DNA from: Dehalococcoidia bacterium
GTDB taxonomy: Bacteria > Chloroflexota > Dehalococcoidia > Lucifugimonadales > UBA3495
Direction of reading: 5' to 3'
Assembly (NCBI GenBank): GCA_022823105.1
Contig: JAJDXU010000351.1
Coordinates: 1 to 10,339 of the forward strand
DNA length: 10,339 nucleotides
Part shown: piece by piece, positions 1 through 5,631 of the stretch
Layout: each line of letters begins with the position of its first letter
Position numbering within the stretch: the first letter of the stretch is position 1
Program-made: the position numbers and the translations under genes
The notes under the pieces: generated by a model
Told to the model about the DNA's origin: nothing
The model's input: the letters and a program-made list of their open reading frames with translations, nothing else
The model's database searches: none

Positions 1-80
1 TGGGAGAGGGTTAGGGTGAGGGTGAATAACCCTGCAACGATGGGAGAGGGTTAGGGTGAGGGTGAATAACCCTGCAACGC
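1..80. repeat. 40-bp tandem direct repeat, two copies
   Basis: Positions 1-40 and 41-80 are the same 40-bp unit, differing only at the last base (a versus c). The unit contains GGGTTA and TAACCC, which can pair as a six-base stem. The array may continue left of the window. The second copy overlaps the 3' end of the selenoprotein gene, encoding its last residues and its stop codon. The CCCTCACCC/TAACCC-rich core resembles a motif scattered through many bacterial intergenic regions; that is from memory, not a search. Confidence 0.9.
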
Positions 81-623
81 CGCCACAATATCCGGCATCA
101 CCGCGTCCACCCTGCCCTCGATGCCCGCCGCATCCAAAGCCGCCACCGGGTGCTGCAAATACACCGACCCAGCATAGTCCGGCCGTCCCAGCGACACGAT
201 GTGCTGCTCCGCCGCCGAATGGAACGCCTGCGTGTGCACCACCACCGTCCGCACTCCCCGGTCCTCCAGTTCCACTGCATCGCGCAAACTGCGCGCCACG
301 CAGCTCCCTCAATCCCCCACCGCCGTCACCACGAAGTCGCAACCGGCCAGCTCGTCAATGATCTCGGGCGCAGCCGGCGCCGAAAACACCCACTTCGACC
401 GCACCACCGACTCGCTCATCCCGTAACTGTCAGCCAGCCGCTGCCGGATGGCCTCCAGGATAACGTCCGCGTTCCCCTTCCGGTTGTCCAGGAACCCGCC
501 GGTCAGCCCGTCCAGCGTTTCCAGCGGCGTCGTGGGCCGCCGCTCCGGTTCTTCCTGCCGGTCCGTGGGATCAACCAACCCCAATGCGGCGATACGCGAT
601 GCCAAATCAGTCGTCGTGCTCAT
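51..623 (-). CDS. UGSC family selenoprotein, read through an in-frame UGA (Sec)
   Basis: The frame runs from 623 to a TAA at 51, interrupted only by a TGA at 309-311, giving a protein of about 190 residues with Sec near residue 105. The residues around it read VTAVGD-U-GSC-VARSLRDAVELEDRG. This is the U-G-S-C redox motif that names the UGSC family; the codons are TGA GGG AGC TGC. The sequence after the motif (RTVVVHTQAFHSAA, then HPVAALDAAG...IVAAL) continues the family pattern, so the downstream half is not a separate gene. A bacterial SECIS-like hairpin follows the TGA directly. The start at 623 has AGGA eight bases upstream; an in-frame ATG at 641 lacks a Shine-Dalgarno. It is the last gene of the operon, 27 nt after its 345-residue partner. 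The biochemical role is unknown; U-x-x-C suggests thiol/selenol redox chemistry. Standard gene callers would report two fragments. Confidence 0.88.
275..303 (-). promoter_or_regulatory. Bacterial SECIS-like hairpin in the UGSC coding region
   Basis: Starting five bases after the TGA, an 11-nt arm (303-293) faces an 11-nt arm (285-275). Ten of 11 positions pair, including one G-U. The apical loop is the 7-nt GCAGTTT (292-286). There are 16 nt between the UGA and the loop, the loop is 7 nt, and a G is its first base. All three fit the usual bacterial SECIS rules for SelB binding (loop 3-14 nt, UGA-to-loop about 16-37 nt, G in the first two loop positions). Confidence 0.78.
309..311 (-). other. 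Selenocysteine codon (in-frame TGA)
   Basis: This TGA is the first codon of the U-G-S-C motif. Both sides stay in one frame and both match the same family, so a frameshift or ordinary nonsense mutation is a poorer explanation. It requires SelA, SelB, SelC and SelD elsewhere in the genome. Confidence 0.87.
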
Positions 624-650
624 CCTGTAAATCCTGTCCATCGATGTAAA

Positions 651-1688
651 TTAAATCACCGGCGCCGATGTGATCCTCGATCCCCAACCCGGTATGTACA
701 CCGAGTGCCGCCCCGGCCCGCCGGCCACCATTATATGGATGTCGTCAGGACGACGCACCAACGGCACCATCGCGTCGTCGTCGTTCCGGTCAATCCAGCG
801 CGGCCAGAGCGTGTTCCGGTGCGTGTGTCGCCCGTGTATCCCGCCCAGCTTCAGCAGCGACAACGGCTGACGCGCCAACTCGTACAGGTACGCCCGCACG
901 TCGTTCTTCGTCCACCCCGCGCTCGCGATGATCTCCGCGTGTTCCGGCCCCAGCACCAGCAGCACGTCCCCCATCACGTTGATGTTGTTGCACCCCGGTA
1001 TCGCCATCGACGCCGCGAACGTCGTCAGCAGGTCCCACGGATTGTCTGCGCCGTGGTTGTTCAGGTTGTGCGGAGCCTCCGCCGGATGCACCGTCACCAC
1101 CGACTGCGCAGCGTCAAACCCGCGCTCTACGTGGTAAGGCTCCCACGGATTCGCCGCCTCGTTCTCCGCGATGCAGTAGGTGTACTTCCCCGGATGCCCA
1201 AACGTGGCCCGGTCCTCATCCCCCGGCAACGCGCCACCCAGGTTCGTCAGCGCGAGCTTAACCGCCCTCCCGATGGTCGCGTTGGCCCGGTTCCCCTGCC
1301 CGAAACAGTTGCCGCCCGAGTTCATCCCCAGCTCAACCGCCATCGGCCCGTTCACCACCACCAGCGGAGTCGCGATGTGCGTCGAGCACTGCACCGACGC
1401 CAGGTTGAACCGCGGCCGCAGCAATGCTTCGATCGCCGCGATCACCACCCGAAAATACTCCGGCAAACACCCCGCCATCACCGCATTCGCCGCCAACTTC
1501 TCCACCGTGGCCCGCCCGCCCCGCGGCGGAATCTCCCCCACCACCTCCAGCGCCGACCGCCCCGACGCATCCACGAACTCCCGCACCCGCTCCACCGTAG
1601 GCGGCACCACCGGCAACCCATCCGTCCACCCCGCCTCAAACGCCAAGGCCACCGCTTCGTGGTAAGCATTCTCTGTAGCCGACGTCAT
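651..1688 (-). CDS. UGSC-associated conserved protein (345 aa), function unknown
   Basis: I recognise this as the domain usually found fused to, or directly upstream of, UGSC-family proteins. Typical phrases are GWTDGLPVVPPT (about 20-31), GEIPPRGGRATVEKLAANAVMAGCLPEY (51-78), the Gly/Asn-rich stretch around NSGGNCFGQGNRANATIGRA (123-142), and GKYTYCIAENE (167-177). Cysteines lie at about 74, 101, 128, 172 and 233. No signal peptide or membrane segment is evident, so it is probably cytoplasmic. The ATG at 1688 is preceded by GGAG, which overlaps the end of the upstream gene (6-bp gap), so translational coupling is likely. It lies 27 nt upstream of the selenoprotein start. The pair probably forms one enzyme whose reaction is unknown; working with the enolase-superfamily enzyme of the same operon is inference. 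Confidence 0.82.
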   Translation of the reverse strand: MTSATENAYHEAVALAFEAGWTDGLPVVPPTVERVREFVDASGRSALEVVGEIPPRGGRATVEKLAANAVMAGCLPEYFRVVIAAIEALLRPRFNLASVQCSTHIATPLVVVNGPMAVELGMNSGGNCFGQGNRANATIGRAVKLALTNLGGALPGDEDRATFGHPGKYTYCIAENEAANPWEPYHVERGFDAAQSVVTVHPAEAPHNLNNHGADNPWDLLTTFAASMAIPGCNNINVMGDVLLVLGPEHAEIIASAGWTKNDVRAYLYELARQPLSLLKLGGIHGRHTHRNTLWPRWIDRNDDDAMVPLVRRPDDIHIMVAGGPGRHSVYIPGWGSRITSAPVI

Positions 1689-1694
1689 GCTTCG

Positions 1695-2657
1695 CTACTC
1701 CACCAATTCCGCCAAGTGCGGTCCAAACACCCGTCTGAACGCCAACAATCGATCAACCATCCAGCCCTGCAATTCCTCTAACGTGTCCGGGTGATCATCG
1801 ATGTTGGCAGCACGTACGACAGATATTCGACATGCCCTGCGATTGTCCAGGCGTTCCCATTCCCATTCGCCCTGTATCAGAGATTCTATGGTCTCTTTGC
1901 GGTCCTCAAGTTCGTCAAACAACCGCTTGTTGAGATCATGGTCACCGCGGTCGACGTACAATTCAACCCTGGCGATGCCGCGAGGTGGACTGAAAGAGGG
2001 ATTGTACCTGACACCTCGCGTTCCTGAACTGAAGTTGTACCAGCTTTGCGGTTGCCCTTTCCTGGCATTTGTGAACCTGTGCTCCTCGCGCAACGTGTCT
2101 ATCAAAGACTGGAAAAATGCTCGATATCGTTCACCTCTTTCTGACACGTTCGGCGTCGCTCCGGAATTCCGTTCGGCCTTTGATGACTGTTTCTGCCAGT
2201 CGTTCGGGAACGCAACCGCCCTAAAGTGCGGAGCAGGGCGCGAATTGTCGATTTTCCATGCTTCCACCACCACGCCGAAAAACTGCGTATCTTCATCCGT
2301 CCTTTGGTTCAGCCAATCGAGAGCTTGCCGATGTTCATCCCTGAAATCTTTGGTCAACCAGACCACTGCGTAAGCATCATATCCGGCGGCATAAGTGAGC
2401 AACTTGCCGAGATGGTCGTGATTGGTCGTCTCCAACTGGTTTTCTATGATGACGGGACGGTTACTCCCGAGGTCGTGGGCAAGGACATCGAGCGAGAACG
2501 ATCCGACCGCGGCTTCCGCCGATTGAAGTTCCAAATCCAACCCCAGCGCCTCACCCAGCTTATCCAGGTTCTCCGCCAGCCACGGCGTGAAATCCTGCGC
2601 CTCATTTTGCCAGACCTGCCGCAGGTCAACCCGTTCAATCGATCCCAAATCCACCAT
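1695..2657 (-). CDS. DUF4268 protein with N-terminal PD-(D/E)XK-like region
   Basis: A 320-residue protein. Residues about 55-92 (SLDVLAHD, then VIIENQLETTNHDHLGKLLTYAAG) have the conserved shape seen in DUF4268 proteins and resemble a PD-(D/E)XK nuclease core, with D57 and an E72-N-Q74 variant of ExK. The C-terminal part (about 160-320, including YRAFFQSLIDTLREEH and WSPR-like aromatic/basic segments) is the DUF4268 region proper. The start at 2657 (MVDLGSIERV) has AAGGGA upstream; the longer GTG start at 2690 has no properly spaced Shine-Dalgarno. It is 29 nt downstream of the aspartic protease gene and 6 nt upstream of the UGSC partner. The segment is visibly less GC-rich and less C-ending in codon use than its neighbours, suggesting a different origin. 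Such proteins often occur near restriction or defence genes; activity here is unproven. Confidence 0.85.
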   Translation of the reverse strand: MVDLGSIERVDLRQVWQNEAQDFTPWLAENLDKLGEALGLDLELQSAEAAVGSFSLDVLAHDLGSNRPVIIENQLETTNHDHLGKLLTYAAGYDAYAVVWLTKDFRDEHRQALDWLNQRTDEDTQFFGVVVEAWKIDNSRPAPHFRAVAFPNDWQKQSSKAERNSGATPNVSERGERYRAFFQSLIDTLREEHRFTNARKGQPQSWYNFSSGTRGVRYNPSFSPPRGIARVELYVDRGDHDLNKRLFDELEDRKETIESLIQGEWEWERLDNRRACRISVVRAANIDDHPDTLEELQGWMVDRLLAFRRVFGPHLAELVE

Positions 2658-2686
2658 CGTACAGTTCCCTTCAATGTTGCCGAGTA

Positions 2687-3085
2687 TCACACTCCAGGCG
2701 GCATCCGTTCCTCAATCACGACGTCGCCGCCGTCCCACCAGTCGATGGTCATACGACAGTTTGCCAGCAGGGCCGTGCCCACAATGGGATGACTTCCCAA
2801 GGTCTGCACCCGCGCGTCCAAGGGTTGACCGTGCCAAAGTATGCGCGCAGCGTGAACGTTGGCACGAATACTCCGACCGTCTGCAAGAGTTACTCGTTCC
2901 GCCCTTGCGCTGCGCAACCCCAACTCATGCGCGGCTGATTCCGGCAGCGACAGCGCTCCAGTGAACCCGGTATCGATTATCGCCTCAACTGACCGGAAAA
3001 GACGATCGTCGCCTGCAATGTCGATAGTGATTCGCGCTTCCAGTCGAGACCCGTCTGGCCGAAGATACACCTGCCCATTAATCAT
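2687..3085 (-). CDS. Clan AA (retropepsin-like) aspartic protease
   Basis: A 132-residue single-domain protein. AIIDTGFTGALSLP (35-48) holds the D-T-G catalytic motif typical of one half of a pepsin-like fold (Asp38), and IVGTALL (101-107) matches the hydrophobic-hydrophobic-Gly motif near the end of the fold. A single DTG means it should act as a homodimer, as retropepsins do. No signal peptide is visible, so it is probably cytoplasmic. Its ATG lies inside the end of the upstream small gene (ATGATTAA shared by start and stop), which implies translational coupling. Clan AA proteases of this size are common in Chloroflexota and Cyanobacteria next to a small conserved protein, as here. The substrate is unknown; the neighbour is an obvious candidate partner. 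Confidence 0.88.
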   Translation of the reverse strand: MINGQVYLRPDGSRLEARITIDIAGDDRLFRSVEAIIDTGFTGALSLPESAAHELGLRSARAERVTLADGRSIRANVHAARILWHGQPLDARVQTLGSHPIVGTALLANCRMTIDWWDGGDVVIEERMPPGV

Positions 3086-3386
3086 AAATCTTACTCTGCC
3101 GAGCAGCCAGAATCTCCATGGTGCCTCGCCAACCTAATCTCACCGGCGAGTATGGTTTCTCGCTACCTACCAACTCCGCCCAGGTGAAAGCATCCGGCCT
3201 CCTCTGAAGCAGGCGCTTGCTGATTTCCACGTCGCTTTGCAGCCCGGTGTATTCGCCAACCTCGTAATCTCCGCTGTGAATGTCGATCACCACCAACTCG
3301 CCCCAGTGGTTGGCTTCCATTTCCTCGCGGATGCTTTCGTAGATTTTCTGGCCTATGGCCGCCACTTCGTCGCCCGTGAGTTCCAT
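3078..3386 (-). CDS. Conserved small protein paired with clan AA protease (102 aa)
   Basis: The start is the ATG at 3386 (MELTGDEVAAIGQK), with AGGAGGG about seven bases upstream; the frame stays open further upstream only by overlapping the enolase gene. The N-terminal half is a charged helix (IGQKIYESIREEMEANHWGE). It is followed by VVIDIHSGDYEVGEYTG, a compact beta segment, then RRPDAFTWAELVGSEKPYSPVRLG. This layout (helix, LVxIDxxSGDYEV, lists of R/D residues, W/G near the end) matches a family of small hypothetical proteins that precede aspartic proteases. I do not know a function. Its end overlaps the protease start by 8 bp. An antitoxin-like or substrate/chaperone role would fit the coupling but is speculative. 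Confidence 0.82.
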   Translation of the reverse strand: MELTGDEVAAIGQKIYESIREEMEANHWGELVVIDIHSGDYEVGEYTGLQSDVEISKRLLQRRPDAFTWAELVGSEKPYSPVRLGWRGTMEILAARQSKIYD

Positions 3387-3423
3387 GATTGTCCCTCCTA
3401 ACGCCAGTGGCCTGCTTGGTCCG

Positions 3424-4527
3424 TCAATAAACCTTGTACTCCTCCAGCACCGCAGCGTCCAAATGCAGCCCCATCCCAGGCTCGTCCGGCGCAATAATCT
3501 CCCCGTTGTCCCACTCCGGCAGCACGCTGTTCAGCTGGTAGTACACCGGGTCTCGCTCCTCCTCGAACACCTCCACGAACAGCCCGTGAGAGTGCGCCGG
3601 CAGCAACTGCACGGCCAACTGCGGCTCCTCGTGGTGCGCCATCCGGATGCCGCGCATCTGCGCCGCGCCGGCCACCCGACGCCATTCCGAGATCCCGCCG
3701 CAGATCGCCGCGTCGATGTTCAGGATGTCCACCGCCTCGGTATCCATCAACCGCTGCCCGCCCCACGAACTGCTCTCCCCCTGGCCCGCCGCTACCGGAA
3801 TCCCGGTACGCAGCCGCACCTGCCTCATGTCGTTGTCCGCGTCCTGCCATCGGCACGGTTCCTCCAGCCACGCCAGTCCCATCTCCCTGGCCGGCCCCGC
3901 AAACTCCAGCGCCTCCTCCAGCGTCCACGCCTGGTTGGCGTCGCACACGATGATGAAGTCGTCGCCCAACGTGTCTCGTATCGCCCGCACCCGCAGCAGG
4001 TCATCCGCCACCGCGACGCCGCCAACCTTCAGCTTCACGCCGCCGATGCCCCGTTCCCGCTGGTGCACCAGGTCCTCCACCATGAACGCCGTGTCCCGAC
4101 CCTGCACGTAGTACGCAAACCGCACCACCGGCGACCGGTCGGCGTACCCGCCCAGCATCGTGCGCACCGGCACGCCCAGCGCCTTGCCCGCGATGTCCCA
4201 CAGCGCGATGTCGATGGCCGCAATCGCCCGCATCGCGATGGCCTTGTTCCCAATGTGCGGCGTCAGCGCGAACATCTTCTGCCAGCACCGCTCAATTGCC
4301 ATCGGGTCCTCCCCCTTCACCGCCTCCGCCATCGGCCCCACCACCAGGTCTTTCAGCAACTGGTACCCCGTCCGTTCGTCCCCCGAGTAAATCTCGCTCA
4401 CCAACCCCTCGTCGGTGTGCACCCGCACCACGACGGTGCAGCGCGATTCAATCTGGTAAACGCTGCCGCTGAACCTGGTACTCAGAGGGATCCGGACAAT
4501 GTCCGCCTCCACGTTGGTAATACGCAT
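3424..4527 (-). CDS. Enolase-superfamily (mandelate racemase/muconate lactonizing type) enzyme
   Basis: A 367-residue protein with the full catalytic set of the mandelate-racemase subgroup. K165-L-K167 supplies the base on one side, D196 (CDANQAW), E222/E223 (LEEP) and E251 (AAGQGE) are the Mg2+ ligands, and D272 (NIDAAICGG) with H298/H299 (MAHHE) forms the His-Asp dyad. The N-terminal capping domain covers roughly residues 1-125. It should abstract the proton alpha to a carboxylate, most likely as an acid-sugar dehydratase, racemase or related enzyme; the substrate cannot be read from sequence. The start at 4527 (MRITNVEADIV) has AGAGG nine bases upstream; an ATG at 4557 falls at the predicted transcription start. 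It is the first gene of the minus-strand operon. Enolase-superfamily paralogues are known to be expanded in SAR202 Chloroflexota. Confidence 0.95.
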   Translation of the reverse strand: MRITNVEADIVRIPLSTRFSGSVYQIESRCTVVVRVHTDEGLVSEIYSGDERTGYQLLKDLVVGPMAEAVKGEDPMAIERCWQKMFALTPHIGNKAIAMRAIAAIDIALWDIAGKALGVPVRTMLGGYADRSPVVRFAYYVQGRDTAFMVEDLVHQRERGIGGVKLKVGGVAVADDLLRVRAIRDTLGDDFIIVCDANQAWTLEEALEFAGPAREMGLAWLEEPCRWQDADNDMRQVRLRTGIPVAAGQGESSSWGGQRLMDTEAVDILNIDAAICGGISEWRRVAGAAQMRGIRMAHHEEPQLAVQLLPAHSHGLFVEVFEEERDPVYYQLNSVLPEWDNGEIIAPDEPGMGLHLDAAVLEEYKVY

Positions 4528-4559
4528 TTGTTGTCGCCTCTCGTTCGGAAATCGCATGA

Positions 4560-4588
4560 ATTATACCCGCTCTACCCTCCGCGGACGC
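4560..4588 (-). promoter_or_regulatory. Promoter of the minus-strand operon
   Basis: On the minus strand a perfect TATAAT (+ strand 4560-4565) lies upstream of the enolase-family gene. No good -35 is seen at 17-bp spacing (GCGTCC). Transcription would begin near 4553, leaving a leader of about 26 nt that contains the AGAGG Shine-Dalgarno. Confidence 0.55.
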
Positions 4589-4608
4589 TGCCCTCATGCC
4601 TTCGGCCC

Positions 4609-4768
4609 GGGCAATCGCATTTCGATTGTTGGCTCCTGGATAAGGCTCTTCCGCCCACCGTCACGCCGGCGAAAGTCGGAGATGTCCGCCATGGGCGGAC
4701 GCCGGTATCCAGTGCCTGCAATCGGTAGTTTCGCGGTCGTTGTCTTTATTCGACAGATTCTGGACTCC
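4609..4768 (+). repeat. Structured repeat, copy 1 body (interrupted)
   Basis: This segment aligns base for base with 5342-5497, from GGGCAATCGCATTTC to ACTCC. Both carry a nested hairpin. Here GTCCGCC-ATG-GGCGGAC (4684-4700) sits inside GCCGGC/GCCGGT arms (4665-4670 and 4701-4706). The second copy has a different inner stem that still pairs. The copy is cut at 4768, and its tail resumes at 5289 after the inserted element. Confidence 0.82.
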
Positions 4769-5288
4769 CTCACCCGTACCCACCTTGCGCAACCTGTCAC
4801 TCCGAGCGCCCTCGCCGCCCCAATGCAGGTAGCACAGACAGAAATATCCGTGCCAAAACGCCCAACTTTTTGTGATTCACCTGCCGTTGGTGGCCCAAAA
4901 ACCACCATCGCACCCCATAATCACCCAATTCCCCCAAAACCCCCAGTTCAGACACCACCGGCCCCCGGCGACACTTCCACCTTGCTCTAACCCCCACCTC
5001 ATCCGGTACCATATTAACCAGCACGCCGATATCCAACCCGCGACCCAGGCCCGTGAGAGCCGTCCCAATGCCCACGTCCCAACACGCGAACCTCCCCCAA
5101 ACTGGCCCACCTGACCGCCAATACTCCTCAAACCGCCGCCAAAACCCTGCCATCGGCCCCCATTCAGCCCCATCACCTACCCAATGCCCTACTGGAATTA
5201 GCGGGAATGAGAGGAAATGAGCGGGAAATCGATATTTCCGTCCCCTCACCACGCAATTGCAAAGCGGGTACGCGTGAGTCTGGACTCC
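4759..5288. mobile_element. MITE-like insertion (4769-5278) with 10-bp flanking duplication
   Basis: The 10-mer TCTGGACTCC occurs at 4759-4768 and again at 5279-5288, and the 510 bp between begin and end with inverted repeats. Positions 4769-4788 match the reverse complement of 5259-5278 at 17 of 20 bases. A subterminal inverted pair follows: GACAGAAATATC at 4837-4848 and the complement of GACGGAAATATC at 5231-5242. The insertion splits a repeat whose intact copy (5342-5546) has TCTGCACTCC running straight into GTCCGACACCGG, so the empty site is in the same window. I see no transposase; a 166-codon minus-strand frame starting outside the right end has no recognisable motif. The simplest reading is a non-autonomous transposable element mobilised in trans. 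A 10-bp duplication is compatible with several DDE families. Confidence 0.72.
4913..4944 (-). other. G-quadruplex motif inside the inserted element
   Basis: On the minus strand four G runs (5, 5, 3 and 4 G) are separated by TTTT, AATT and TGATTAT. This meets the usual G3+N1-7 rule for an intramolecular quadruplex. The whole interior of the element is G-rich on this strand. Confidence 0.6.
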
Positions 5289-5337
5289 GTCCGACACCGG
5301 AGTGGCGGGCGTCTACATCCTGAAACCGCTTGCCCTG
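5284..5337 (+). repeat. 54-bp repeat tail, copy 1
   Basis: It is identical to 5493-5546 at 53 of 54 positions (c/a at the fourth-last codon-size block). It contains ACTCCG and CGGAGT, a six-base inverted pair. It is the severed tail of the first structured repeat, displaced by the insertion to its left. Confidence 0.9.
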
Positions 5338-5341
5338 GGCA

Positions 5342-5546
5342 GGGCAATCGCATTTCAATTGTTGACCCCTGTATACGGCTCTTCCGCCTACCGTCATACC
5401 GGCGAAAGTCGGAGATGCGCCTACGGCGCGCCGGTATCCAGTGCCTGAAATCGGCATTTTCGCGCTCGCTGTCTTCATTCGGTGGCCTCTGCACTCCGTC
5501 CGACACCGGAGTGGCGGGCGTCTACATCCTGAAACCGATTGCCCTG
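5342..5546 (+). repeat. Structured repeat, copy 2 (intact body plus 54-bp tail)
   Basis: This is the uninterrupted form of the repeat: a body (5342-5492) continuing into the 54-bp tail (5493-5546). The nested hairpin is ATACCGGC (5396-5403) with GCCGGTAT (5430-5437), enclosing GCGCC-TAC-GGCGC (5417-5429). Both arms of the inner stem differ from copy 1 but remain complementary, which indicates that the structure matters. The join with copy 1 at 5331-5346 forms a further TGCCCT/AGGGCA inverted pair. It is REP-like in style; function unknown. Confidence 0.85.
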
Positions 5547-5577
5547 CCGCCCTGTGCATCAGCACCAATACATCCTT

Positions 5578-5586
5578 TGGTACAAT
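5578..5586 (+). promoter_or_regulatory. Extended -10 promoter of htpX
   Basis: TGGTACAAT is an extended -10 (TGn plus TACAAT, five of six to consensus). The -35 region (ATCAGC at 17-bp spacing) is poor, as is usual for extended -10 promoters. Transcription would start near 5593, about 40 nt before the htpX ATG. The site lies 31 bp after the end of the repeat. Confidence 0.6.
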
Positions 5587-5631
5587 TCAGTTAGTGCCAC
5601 CCACACATTGCTCGCAGATCACGAGGACGCC

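Noticed and set aside
1..80. CRISPR array
   Set aside because: The two 40-bp units are directly adjacent with no spacer.
299..311. Frameshift or simple nonsense mutation splitting the UGSC gene
   Set aside because: Both halves are in the same frame, the stop is UGA at the expected U of UGSC, and a SECIS-like stem follows.
150..1781. A 543-codon open frame on the plus strand, Arg/His/Pro-rich
   Set aside because: It is the antisense of the UGSC pair. Its composition (R, H, P, Q) is typical of the opposite strand of high-GC genes, and it has no Shine-Dalgarno or family pattern.
2658..2690. Longer GTG start (2690) for the DUF4268 gene
   Set aside because: GGAG is only one base from this GTG, while the ATG at 2657 has a properly spaced AAGGGA.
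3355..4728. A 457-codon plus-strand frame over the enolase-family gene
   Set aside because: Antisense shadow with the same Arg/His/Pro bias; the minus-strand protein has a complete catalytic set.
4797..5297. A 166-codon minus-strand frame in the inserted element
   Set aside because: Trp/Gly-rich from G-rich DNA, it starts in the flanking repeat outside the element, has no usable Shine-Dalgarno and no motif I recognise. A decayed gene cannot be excluded.
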